64,000 nucleotides of DNA from positions 1,560,822,501 to 1,560,886,500 of the forward strand of contig CM057455.1 in NCBI GenBank assembly GCA_016271365.2, read 5' to 3'. Shown here piece by piece: positions 54,481 to 64,000 of the stretch. This DNA is from Neoceratodus forsteri. Taxonomy: Eukaryota; Chordata; Ceratodontiformes; Ceratodontidae. Under the pieces are notes generated by a model. It was not told the DNA's origin. It saw nothing but the letters and a program-made list of their open reading frames with translations, and did no database searches. A program made the position numbers and the translations under genes. Each line of letters opens with the position of its first letter. Position 1 is the stretch's first letter.

Positions 54481-54745
54481 CCCCTACTCTAATCGAGAAA
54501 TACCATGGGATCTTTAATGTCTACCTGGACAACCACCAGAACAGACGGACGGAACCTTGGGTTAACAACTCATCCAAAAGATGGCATCTCAGGAGTGCAG
54601 CACCCCTCTCTTGATACACTACAGTGTCAGTATTGGGATTTATCCCACATTCCCAGTGTGGGGCTAGAACCCACCACCTTCTGATCTTCTGGCCTCAGAG
54701 GCAAGTATACTACCTACTGAGCCACTGACACTGCAGGTAGTCAGA
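54481..54745 (-). mobile_element. tRNA-derived SINE, 5' part with Pol III boxes
   Basis: The - strand starts near 54745 with GTCAGTGGCTCAGTAGGTAG (A box) and GGTGGGTTCTAGCCCC (B box). It then carries ATGCCATCTTTTGGATGAG, TTGTTAACCCAAGGTTCCGT and CATTAAAGATCCCATGG. It ends at the Tx1 insertion point; the rest is at 45570-45785. I recall similar SINEs from fish and other vertebrates but cannot name the family with certainty. 54750-55200 shows no supported gene. Confidence 0.75.
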
Positions 54746-55214
54746 TAGATGTATGGAACACAGCACAACTATGGGAAAAATATAGTGATAGAAAACAAAA
54801 CTGAACTGTAAAGAAAAATAATTCAATGGAAGAGGAGGATAGGATGGACAGAACACATTTCTTTTTATACTTCAATCATCCTCATGAAGGAAGCAACCCT
54901 CACAGTCTTTCAGACTGGAGTTGTCCCCACATGGGAATTCTTTCTCCATCTGTGCTTCATTTCTCTCAGTAGAAGGTAATTTGCCAAAGTTGGTAACATC
55001 AGGATCCTCTTCCCCATCACCACCACCTTCATGTGGTAGGGATGCAAACGGGATTGTATTCCATGGAATGTGCCCCACATTCATTTTAATAAATGTTATC
55101 ATGCCAACATTTCTAGGGGACAGATATGTATGCCTGCCTCACACACTTTCCCCTGCCAAACTGCATACTTTCTCCACAGTGCCCCTTAGGGTTGACAGCT
55201 CAGGCATTTAACTG

Positions 55215-55415
55215 CTATGTAGGTCACAAAAACAGTAGGGGAATTCAAGAATGCGTGGGACAGACATAAGACAATTCTAGTGGGGGTAGGAAGAAGTAGG
55301 CTGTTAGTTAACTAGGATCTGCAGCTTATCCACTAGGTAGGGAAATGGGCAAACTAGGTGGGCCAAGCGGTCCTTATCTGCCATCAAATTCTATGTTTCT
55401 GTGTTTCTACTCTAG
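55215..55415 (+). mobile_element. CR1-type LINE 3' end
   Basis: GGGGAATTCAAGAATGCGTG, GGATCTGCAGCTTATCCACT and GGGCCAAGCGGTCCTTATCT followed by TATGTTTCTGTGTTTC match 12860-13035 closely. The coding part is essentially gone. 55420-55950 holds nothing recognisable. Confidence 0.8.
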
Positions 55416-55954
55416 TACAGCAAAGGCTCTTCTATGATGGCACGGTGCCTGGTGTCTGCCAAATGTGCTTGCACCATGCATTGCGCTGGGTGTCTGGTCA
55501 AAACCGTGACAGCAAATACATGCTGTCAAAAAATACGTGGTCATACCAGTGTTGCATGATTTCAGAGTTAGTATATCTAATCTAGTATGGTTTTAGACCA
55601 CACAGTTTTGTACTGACTATATAGTATGGTTATTGACTGCACTGTTTTTGACCATGTTGTCTTGACATAGCGCCACTACACTGCCTTATCCACCTCCTCT
55701 TCCTCCTTTTCCTCCATGTCTTCAATTCCCACCTAGCACAAAACATCCCAAAGTGGATTTGTGGTTATTCTTCCTTGATTTGTTTTATTGGTCCATTTAC
55801 AATGTGAGGAGGTAGCAACATCTGGTGTCTGTTCACCTTCATGTTATGCCTTACATAACTGTGTCTTCAACATCTGTGCCCCATGTATCTGTCTTCTTAG
55901 CTGATAGTTAAATTTTGGACTTGATCATGCCCCCCTTCAAGGATTGATGACATG

Positions 55955-56384
55955 CCCCCTTTATATTGTGGGTTCAGCATGGTGACTGATACAGGCAGTG
56001 TCCTCACTCACTGCCTGTGTTACATGTTCAAATGGCCTTAGAATCATGATCAGGACATCCATTAGTTGCCACTGCTCTGCTGTCAGGGACGTGGATACTT
56101 CAGCACTGTCATGGCTTGCACGCAGCAGCAGATATTCAGAGAAGGCTTTGTACTGTTTGTACAAGCACTTGATAATTTACAGTGTCAAGTGCCATCTGGT
56201 GATGATTTCTAGCTTCACATGGTGCTGAGTCAGTTTGTTCTGGATCTGCAGGTGCCTGAGATGGTCGCAGGTCTTTCTGTAACAGGTAAAGTGGGAACAG
56301 ATGCGACAGGCCACAGTCAACATGGCGTTGATGTCATGGTATGCTAGAAATTCTTGCACAATGAGATTAACACAATGTGCCAAA
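55955..56384 (-). pseudogene. hAT-type transposase fragment (ZBED-like catalytic region)
   Basis: The - strand reads LAHCVNLIVQEFLAYHDI, then ICSHFTCYRKTCDHLRHLQI, a degenerate VKLEIITRWHLTL (families usually have V-x-TRWNS) and TAEQWQLMDVLIMILRPFEH followed by VTQAVSED. This is the region of hAT transposases with conserved C-x2-H-x-LNL, TRWNST and EW-x-L...L-x-PFE motifs. A frame break is seen near 56165. The part upstream of the CxxHxLNL motif lies right of the retroposon that splits it at 56383. Confidence 0.75.
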
Positions 56385-56901
56385 GCCGGCCTGGTGGTGC
56401 TGAGAGTTGAGGCGCTGGATGCCACACCTCGTGCCACACTGGCGACCCGTGTTCAGAATCAGGCATGGGCCGCTGGGGGTCGGCAGGGGAGGGGAAGGAT
56501 CGAGCATCCAGAGGACTGCTCTCCTTCTCCGGGGAGAAGGGACATGTAGCACCGGTGCCTGGTTTCCTCCGGTGGAGGCTGGGGAGCAAAGCACCGTGCA
56601 AGAGCATGGGGGGAGCTGAGTGCAGATGCATTGAGAGGAGTATGCACGGAAGCATGTGGGTTCCTCCTCAGCCTGCATCATTACACGCACTCGGCTCCAT
56701 GGGAGCAATGTCGAAAAAATGCCGGCTCCCTGCTTATGAGCTGCTCCTGGTGCCTGTCCCCTCTGGCCATGACAATTCCACCCTTGGTGGCCCCACTCGC
56801 GGGGCTTCTCCGAGTAAGAAGGGGCAGGCTACAGGGAGACAGGTGAGCCCCGTTCACGGGGCTAGGGGAGTTCGGGCCCAAAAAGAAGAAAAAAAAACAA
56901 A
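56383..56901 (+). mobile_element. Retroposon, second copy of the head seen at 37644
   Basis: It begins AAGCCGGCCTGGTGGTGCTG and shares about 160 bases with 37644-37810 (GCTGGATGC, ACACCTCG, GGGGGTC, CAGCTCTCCT-like blocks). It ends in an A-rich tract. ACAATGTGCCA (56372-56382) and ACAGTGTGCCA (56902-56912) flank it with one mismatch. It interrupts the hAT transposase fragment. Confidence 0.7.
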
Positions 56902-56944
56902 ACAGTGTGCCAGTCATGGCACCCTGAGAAACCTCCATTACTGA

Positions 56945-58880
56945 GGCATTTCACAACACACTGTGATGTGACCATAGTTACTGCATCTTCCGACCTTGTC
57001 CAACACTTCTCGATGCTCCTTTCTGTTGTGTTACTAAGACTGTCCCTCAGGCAGGCCTTCATTTTTGTGAAGTCTGCCCTCCTGAATTCAAGGATCTTAA
57101 GCATAGAGTGTGTGGAAGTTTTCAGTCCTGTTTACCTTGAACCATACTGTGCAATGGTCACTGTTTCCCAGATCGTTCTCTTCACTTTGACACTCAGAAC
57201 CCTATCGTTATTTGTGAATACCAGTTCTAAGGTTACGTTTCCACTTGTGGGTGTCTTTACTAGTTGACTTAGGCCTGCTTCCTGTAGTGTAACTAGGAAT
57301 TCCTTTTTTTCCTGATGCTGCTATGTGGGAACTCCAATCAGTGGATTGAAGTCCCCTACCAGCACCATGTCCCCTTTGTCTGACATCTGAAGGATGGTTT
57401 CCAGGGTATCCTTGTCCCTGGTTTCCTCCTGGTTTGGGGGTCTATAGATTACTCCTACCCAGATGGGTATCCAGCTTCCAGCCCTGATTGTAATCCATAG
57501 ATCTTCGGTTTCCCCTGTGCCTACTGGATTTCAATAGTACTTATGGTATCTTTAACATAAATAGCTACTCCCCTCTCTTTTTCCCAGTCCTATCTCTCCT
57601 GAACAAGTTATACCCTGGGATAGTCATCTCCTAGTCGTGACTGTTCGTGAACCATGTCTTGGTCATGGCAGCCTAGTCCAGTTCTGCCTCTGCTATTGTG
57701 GCAATGAAGTCTGGCATCTTGTTAGCCAGACTACGTGCATTGAGACATAAAGCTGCATCCCCACTTGTGATACCGCCTTTTTTGTTCTTGTTTCTCCGTT
57801 TACCAATTTTTGGCCATTGTCAGTTTCTGACAGGATTGCATGCTTTCTGCCTTCTGCAACTGTTATCTTGGAGTGTCCTGTAGGATTGCTGCTAGCTGGA
57901 GGGGGAGAGACGACAGGCTCTACGTGTGCTATTCCTAGAGCTGCCATCTTCTCCCCATCTGCTAGTTTAAATGCCCTGCATGGACATCAGATTTTTGGCC
58001 CAGTGCCCTAACTCCCTCCTCAGTCAGGTGGAGGCCGTCGAATTTGAAGAACTCCCTTTCCCAGAAGCTGTCCCAGTTTCTGATGAAGTTATGCCCCTTG
58101 GTGTGGCACCAGTCTTTGAGCCATACGCTGAGCTCACCTATCTCCTTCTCTCTGATTTTCTGCCTGTTTTTTCCATTTTCCCAAACAGGCAGAACCTCTA
58201 AGAAGGCAATACTGGATGAAAGAGGAACTAATTTCTCCACGAGTTCGGCAATGTGCTCCTTAACGTCTTTGACTGGCCTAGCTAGCAAGGTCATTGGTCC
58301 CTTGGTGGACCTGGATGTTACAGCCTATACCTTCCCTTTGAATTATGCTGACTATTCAGTCGCTGTCCCTCCAAGCGAATGCTCCTGGGAGACAACTGAC
58401 CTGCACATCTGCCCACTTGTTTCTGTTTAGGTGGGGATCCACACTGTGAATCATGGAGTCCCCTATGATTATGAGCTTTTTCCTGTTGTCCTTGGAATTC
58501 CATTTATAATGGAGTTTTGTTACCCTGTTGCTTTCAGCTTTGTGCTGACCCGAGGCCGCCTCTCTCCTTTCTGATGGTACAGATGCAAGAGGTGTGTACC
58601 TGTTTTCCATGTTTAGAGTGTTTTGTCTGTTAGGGAGATTTGCCCAGGTGCTGCCTCCTTTTCTCTTAAACAGCTGCCACCTCCCAGGCTTAGTTCCTCT
58701 TTGGGGGAGAGGCATGCTGGCTTGGTGCAGGCGATGAGGAGGTGCATTCCTATAAGAAGTTTTCCTGTATGCGGTTACATTGGAGGTTGCTCTCACCCCA
58801 AGCTTCACAGAACTGAGCTTTGAGGAGATATATCTCCCAGCATATGGGACAGCGTCCCTGCCTCTGTGCAATGTATCCCC
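56945..58880 (-). mobile_element. CR1-type LINE: ORF1 with SGNH esterase, and endonuclease
   Basis: ORF1 (58871 downward) has a basic N-terminus, then KKLIIIGDSMIHSVDPHLN (SGNH block I, Gly-Asp-Ser). After frame breaks, WDSFWEREFFKFDGLHLTEE carries block V (Asp-x2-His). The endonuclease follows: ARSLANKMPDFIATIAEAEL, then PIWVGVIYRPPNQEETRDKD and MVLVGDFN, SDHCTVWFKVNR, and the linker ILEFRRADFTKMKACLRD. Reverse transcriptase is absent. CR1-clade ORF1 proteins are known to carry such esterase domains. Multiple stops make it inactive. Confidence 0.85.
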
Positions 58881-59084
58881 TGCAGAAAATCAGTAGAGTT
58901 ATCTGAAGAGAAAACAATCAACCTTTAGCAGTGGCTCCAACAAATGCCACCAACCACAGCACCCTCGGAAGAAAGAAAAGGTAACCTGACCCTTTAAATG
59001 TTCCTTCTGTTGGAAGGTACTAAGCGTCTGTCAGCTGTACCCCCCCGTTACACTCCTAATCCCCTGGAAGAAAAACAATTTTTT

Positions 59085-59277
59085 TTTTTACACCTTTGTT
59101 TTACCAGGAGAGACACACTAAGCTGAAATGTTGTTTACAGGGGCAACCTGGGAGCACAAGGAAGTTAAGTGACTTGCTCAGGGTCACACAGTATGCAAGT
59201 AGGGCTGTGGGATTCAAACCCAGGTCTCCAGGTTTGCAGCTCAGAGCCTTAAACCACTGTGCTATACTGCCTCCCAA
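59085..59277 (-). mobile_element. MIR/CORE-like SINE, copy 5
   Basis: The head has GAGGCAGTATAGCACAGTGG and GGGTTTGAATCCC, the core has AAGTCACTTAACTTCCTTG, and the tail GGTTGCCCCTGTAAACAACA is followed by CTCTCCTGGTAAAACAAAGG. It is among the best-preserved copies here. Confidence 0.9.
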
Positions 59278-59289
59278 TTAGCTCCTTCA

Positions 59290-59470
59290 ATATGAGAAAG
59301 AGACTGCAAAACCTGTAAGCCCAAAACAAAACCTGTAAGCACAACCTGTAAGCACAAAACAAAATAGTAACAAAACAGTAACTGCTTAGCCCAAAGAGAG
59401 ATCAAATGGTAAAATCTGTAAGCACAAAACAAAACAGCAACAAAATCTGTAAGCACAAAACCAAATAATA
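59290..59470 (-). repeat. Low-complexity repeat of CTGTAAGCACAAAACAAA
   Basis: The motif recurs about five times between 59310 and 59465 with variable spacers. It replaces the 3' part of the CR1 element that starts just to its right. Tyr/Phe/Cys-rich frames across it are artefacts. Confidence 0.75.
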
Positions 59471-62340
59471 ACAAGTTCCCTCTCCACCACCACCCTTTGC
59501 TGCCTACCCTTCAGCCAATTGGTGATCCAGTTTACCATCTTTGTTCCCACCCCTATATATTCCAGCTCCACCCCCCAGCCTCTCATGTGGCACAGAATCA
59601 AAGGCCTTGCTGAAATCCAAATACAGGACATCTACTGCATAGCCTTTTTCCAGTTCCCTTGTCACCCAGTCGTAGTACTCAATTAGGTTTGTCTAGTAGG
59701 ATCTTCCCGAGATCAACCCATGCTGCTGACTGTCCTGGAGACCATTGTTCTCCAAAAAGGTCAAAAGCCTCTCCTTTAACATTGTCTCCATCAGTTTACC
59801 CACAATTGATGTGAGGTTCACTGGTTGGTAGTTGCCTGGTTCATCCTTAGGTTCACCCTTGTGAATGGGTACCACATGGGCCATCCTTCAATCCAGTGTC
59901 ACGCACCCTGTATCCAAGGAAGTATTGAACAGGTCAGCCAACGGTTCTGCCAGGATCTCAGCTAATTCCTTAAGTACATGAGGATGAATGCCATCTGGAC
60001 CCGGTGCCTTACCACCCCCCCAGTGCCCTCAATCCTTTCAGCACCCTGTCCTCTGTGATCCCTGTATCAGTCACCTCCTTCCCTCCACCCATCACTCCTC
60101 TCCCTGGTGGTGCCAGTCCTATTTTTTCCTTTTTAAACACCATGCAGAAGTAATCATTTAGTGCTTCTGCCTGGTTCTCCCCCTTCTCCACCCAGCCCCA
60201 TCTTTTTCATCCTCACTATCTGATCTTTTTTTTCCCCACCTTTCACTGCTGTATCTGAAGAAGTCCTTCTCTCTGTTCTTAATGCCCTGCACCAATCTCA
60301 GCTCCCTAGAAGCCTTGGCCGCTCTGACCAGCCTGGTAACCTCCCTGGACTTCTTCTTATACATTTCCCTGTGGTCCTTCCCTCCCGATCTCTTTAGTCC
60401 CCGAAATGTCTTTTTTCTGGCCCTCACAGTCTCCATGACCTCCTGCGTCAGTCAGCTTGGTTTTTTTGGCCTCACCTTCTTACTCCTTGTTCTGGTACAT
60501 GCCCCAATAGCCTCCTCCAGCCCTTTCTTAATAATATCCCATTTTTGGCTATCATCCATGCATGGCTTGACACCTGCCAGATGCCTGCCCTCAATATCCC
60601 CCATCCTTTTAAAGTCCACCCCTTTGGAATCAATCACCCTGGTCCTTGTACCTTCTGATTCCCCACCCATATTGAGCATGAACCATACTGTGTGGTGGTC
60701 ATTCCCAGACTGAGAGGCCTCCACCACCAGATCCCTTACAGCCTCCCCATTTGACAGTACTAGGTCTAGAGTCCTATCCAATCTAGTTGGCTCCTGGACT
60801 AACTGCACCAGGAAGCTGTCCTGGAAGGCCTCTAAAGTGACCTGCTGCTTTGCACTTGTGATGGTTTGGGTGCTCCACTCCACCCCCGATAGATTGAAGT
60901 CCCCAATCAACACAATGTTCCCCTTCCTGCAGACCCTTGTGATTTGCTCAGCTAAAGGAGCACCTCTGAGAAGGCCACTGTTTCCCCCAGTTCCCAACCG
61001 AGCCTGCCCAGATCCTCAAACCTCACCCTCACTACTTCCACCATCTCCCCTGCCAGGTCATTCGTACCCACATGCACCACGAGATGCGTTTTCCTCCTAC
61101 CCCTCCTAACACACTTAAGAATTGACTGCCCCACCTTGCCCACAGTTAAGCCAGGTATGGACTCCACACAGATGTGACTATGTCATTACCCATTACTGTC
61201 CCATCTTATCCCTTTTAGTATTGAGTCTCCCAGCACTAACACCCCTCCTTCACCAGTCCTCGTCCCTCCCACCCTTTTACCTTGGTGACTACTGCTAGAT
61301 CTTGCCTCAGCTGAAACCCTCCCTTACCCTCCTACAGATCCCCTCAACCCCAGATGTATCTCTGCTCCTCCTGAATGCTCCCCCCTCCACACTCCTCCCC
61401 GTCCACCTTGGGCTCCCCCACCCCCTCTGCTAAGTCTCTCCTATTTACCTCACTTGCCATACTCCTCTCCTACTTACCCTTACTCTCGCCTTCTATCTTT
61501 CCAGCTGTGCCACTCCCCCCCACCACCATCCTCTGCCAGCCTCCTGTCCCCGATGCCAATCTCTCTTTCCCCTTGCTTATCCCCTCCTGGAGATCCTTCG
61601 TCTCCCCTTCCTCCTCCAATGTTGCCAGCACCACAAATCTATTATCCTGTCCACTCTGCGGTGCCGGGTGTGGGCTCCTTCCTCCCACCCCTCCCAGCCT
61701 TCCGTGCTGCAACACACCTTTATATTGCCTCCATCCCTCCTCCCCATCCCATCTCCTGAACCATTGTACCACCCCCATGGTATCCCCCTGCTGCTCCCTG
61801 CTCCGGCAACCCTCCCCCCTCACTCCAACCTCCTCAACTCTCCACCAAGCCACTTTACTTTATCCTTGAGTCTCCTCAGCCAGTCACAGATTGGACACCC
61901 TCCTAGCTTCTACAATACATTCATCCAGACTGCCACCCCACAACCATTGCAGCCCACTATTCTGCTCCCGTAGGACCCTCTAGCATCCTGCAGCCCCCTG
62001 TTCACCCCCTCCTCTGCTGTCCCCATCCTCCACCACTAATGCCTCTCCATCCCCTAGTGTGTCCTTCCCTACCTCCCTCCATCTGCTCACCTCGGTGTCT
62101 CCTTTATTCCTGAAATACCGCCAGAACATAGTCCTTCTTATCTCTTGTGTCCCTAACACACCCCTTCCCTGCTTCCTGCAAAGATCATAGATCTTAGGAC
62201 CCCTCAACCCCACACCACCTATGATTGACTCACCCTCTAGAACAACAGCTACAAACCCCACCAATTTTCCTACAGCAATCACTTTAGTTCCCCTAGAATA
62301 CAGAACCCAAACAGCTTCCACACTCCCCTAGTGACAAGTC
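59470..62340 (-). mobile_element. CR1-type LINE with ORF1 remnants, SGNH, partial endonuclease and RT
   Basis: Going down the - strand there is a poorly kept ORF1 (GQDNRFVVLATLEEEGE near 61650) and an SGNH block III (THLVVHVGTNDLA near 61080). Next is the C-terminal endonuclease (IVLIGDFNLSGVEWSTQT, then TLDLVLSNGEAV and NDHHTVWFMLN), the linker, and RT motifs AHVVPIHKGEPKDEPGNYQP and VGKLMETMLKERLLTFLENN. It ends in the RT at NWLKGRQQRVVVE. The N-terminal endonuclease and the end of the esterase are missing: a deletion joins them near 60975-61000. The RT catalytic box is also lost. Confidence 0.85.
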
Positions 62341-62427
62341 CAGTCATGATGCCCCTGTTCTGAAGCAGCTCCTCCAGAAATGGACCATCCCAGTACCTTG
62401 TTCCAGACACAGCTCCAGCGCCCCTAA

Positions 62428-62640
62428 CCTTATAACAGAGTCACAAAAAATCTTAACGTCACAGTGCCTTATTCTTGCAGCAGTTCCCTTCCAGCCAGAT
62501 GTCTCCTTGCTCACAACCATATACAGTAACAGAGCCCTCAGCTTTATAACTGAGCCAAAAAAAAAGACCTTAAAGTCACAGTACCTTAGTCTTCCAGCAG
62601 TGCCCTTCCAGCTGGATGTCTCCTTACCTTCCAGGTCACC
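62428..62640 (+). repeat. ~111-bp tandem duplication
   Basis: CTTATAACAGAGTCACAAAA...TTGCAGCAGTTCCCTTCCAGCC and CTTTATAACTGAGCCAAAAA...TCCAGCAGTGCCCTTCCAGCT are two copies in tandem. They lie upstream (on the - strand) of the CR1 ORF1 remnant and may be part of its 5' UTR. Confidence 0.7.
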
Positions 62641-62804
62641 CAGGGACTCTCCTTCTGATGAGCTCCTCCTCCTGCCCCTTTTGATAGGTCCTCCTCAACA
62701 CCAGGAATGGTTTACCTCCCTATTTAATAAAGGAGGTGGTTCGGGGAGGGTAGGTGGGAGAAAAAGCGCCTCTGTCTATCATGCGACTGGGCTCTTCCTT
62801 TTTA

Positions 62805-63325
62805 GGCCCAGTCACATACTTAAATCGGCCACCTGTCAGCTGATTGGCTCCTCCTGAAGTCCTGCCAATTGGTGCACTGACGATTCCTCCCTGGAGCAGA
62901 GCGCGGCTCCTTCCTCCATCTCCTGGTTCCTCCTTGGTCCCCAAGGCTGCTGATATGGCCCCTTCACAAACGGCAATGGCTGTGGTCAATTCAAGCTCTG
63001 ATGAGCCATCCAGAAGCACTACAGCTCCTTCACAGTGCCTCTGTTTACTTATGACTGAGCTCTGCCTTTTAAGACCCAGTCACTCACTTAAATCGACTGC
63101 CTCTCAGCTGATTGGCTCCTCCCAGAGCTCTGCCAATTGGCGCACTGACGATTTCTCCCTGGAGCAGAGCATGGCTCCTTCCTCCATCTCCTGGTCCCTC
63201 CTTGGTCCCCGAGGCCACCAATATGGCCCCCTTCACAAGCAGCGATGGCTGCAGTCAATTCCAGCTTCGATGAGCCATCCAGAAGTGCTACATCTCCTTC
63301 ACAGAGCCTCAGTCCAGGATGCATG
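62805..63325 (+). repeat. ~267-bp tandem duplication
   Basis: CCCAGTCACATACTTAAATCG (62808) and CCCAGTCACTCACTTAAATCG (63076) head two units of about 267 bp. They share CAGCTGATTGGCTCCTCC, GCCAATTGG, CTCCCTGGAGCAGAGC and GATGAGCCATCCAGAAG. The inverted CCAAT-type boxes (ATTGG) suggest a promoter monomer, but this is inference. Confidence 0.8.
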
Positions 63326-63326
63326 A

Positions 63327-64000
63327 GTGGGAGCTGCTGATCTCTTTCGCAGGAGACCTATTCAACAGGTGGGGTCATCCAGAGTTAGACCTTTTTGCAT
63401 CCCCACACAATGTAAAACTGTCACTTTTCTGCTCACTCATTCCAGGGCCTGGAGTTTTCTAGCAATATGTGTTGTTCCTCTCTTGGAAAGGGAGGTTCCT
63501 ACACACCTTTCCTCCCTTCCTTCTAATTCAGAGAGTGCGAATCAAGCTTCAACTGGAAGGTGCAACTCTGATACTCATTACCCCCCTGTGGCCTTGTCAG
63601 ATGTGGTTCCCCTTACTGCAGCAATTGGCAGTGGAACCACCAGTACCTCTGCCATTATGCCTGGGTCTACTGTCACAGGAACAGGGAACCCTGGTCCATC
63701 TAGACCTCAGATCACTCCACCTTCATGCATAGTTCCTGAAGACATAGCCATTGCTTTGTTTGGGGTGTCAGAAAGGTGCTGATGTCTTGTTGGCTGCCAG
63801 AAAACCTTCCACCAGAGCCACTTATTCTATGAAGTGGAAGTGGTTTGCTTTGTGGGCTGCTTCTCACCAACTGGATCCTTTTGCCTGTCTGGTAAATCAG
63901 GTTCTAGATTATTTGCTGTCCTTGTCAGATGCAGGATTGCAATACTCTTCTATCAAAGTGCACTTGGCTGCCATTTCAGATTTTCATGTGCCTTTTGATG
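63327..64000 (+). mobile_element. DIRS-type retrotransposon: RNase H end and tyrosine recombinase start
   Basis: The + strand reads GHPELDLFASPHNVKLSLFC, then LHTFPPFLLIQRVRIKLQLE and GATLILITPLWPCQMWFPLL followed by QQLAVEPP. This is the RNase H and following region of DIRS-like elements (x-DLFAS...FPPxPLIxRV...VILIxPxWPxxxWFPxL). After a frame change near 63775, ARKPSTRATYSMKWKWFALW and ALWAASHQLDPFACLVNQVL, then DAGLQYSSIKVHLAAI, begin the tyrosine recombinase. The element runs off the window, and its 5' end is missing or truncated at 63327. Stops and shifts are present. Confidence 0.85.

Noticed and set aside
54640..54745. A functional tRNA gene
   Set aside because: A and B boxes are present but the acceptor stem does not close; it is the head of a SINE.
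61375..62000. Long Pro/Ser-rich frames on the + strand
   Set aside because: They are the antisense of the CR1 ORF1 region and its Gly/Arg-rich composition.

Overview
This is animal nuclear DNA, most likely from a vertebrate with a large, repeat-rich genome. No prokaryotic operon, rRNA or ordinary housekeeping gene was recognised. The evidence is the mix of mobile elements: L1, Tx1, L2 and CR1-type LINEs, MIR-like SINEs with tRNA heads, hAT elements, a DIRS-type tyrosine-recombinase retrotransposon and TGT...ACA LTRs. An amphibian (for example a caecilian) or another large-genome lobe-finned or early-diverging vertebrate fits best, but the species cannot be fixed from this window.

Region 1 (1-14 kb) is the most interesting. 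Two spliced, non-LINE genes converge. On the + strand, four exons (179-662, 1898-2068, 5912-6060, 7396-7565) have matching splice phases. They encode the C-terminal part of a protein family I know only as uncharacterised multicopy transposase-like proteins; this copy carries two stops, two frameshifts and a SINE insertion. On the - strand, three exons (13670-13421, 9817-9605, 8817-8658) encode a complete small protein of about 207 residues like the cysteine-rich intracellular (ballast) domain of the P2X7 receptor, with one frameshift near the start. Their introns are full of CR1, L1, SINE and MITE insertions.

Region 2 (14-32 kb) holds a palindromic MITE, a hAT end with a BED zinc-finger reading frame, an alternating ~152-bp satellite at two loci, an L1 element with ORF1 but no recognisable ORF2, and one CR1-type LINE cut into three pieces. 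The inserted material includes two arrays of ~290-297-bp units, each unit itself a long imperfect hairpin.

Region 3 (32-45 kb) is minisatellites, two LTR-like elements, a ~640-bp retroposon with a perfect 15-bp target duplication, a hAT foldback carrying an LTR, and a decayed L2.

Region 4 (45-55 kb) is a three-level nest: a tRNA-derived SINE was split by an 8.7-kb Tx1-type LINE, itself split by a 2.3-kb antisense L2. Region 5 (55-64 kb) has hAT transposase remains, a second copy of the retroposon, two antisense CR1 elements whose ORF1 carries an SGNH esterase, and the start of a DIRS element that runs off the window.

All calls rest on reading the sequence and on remembered family motifs; no database search was run.
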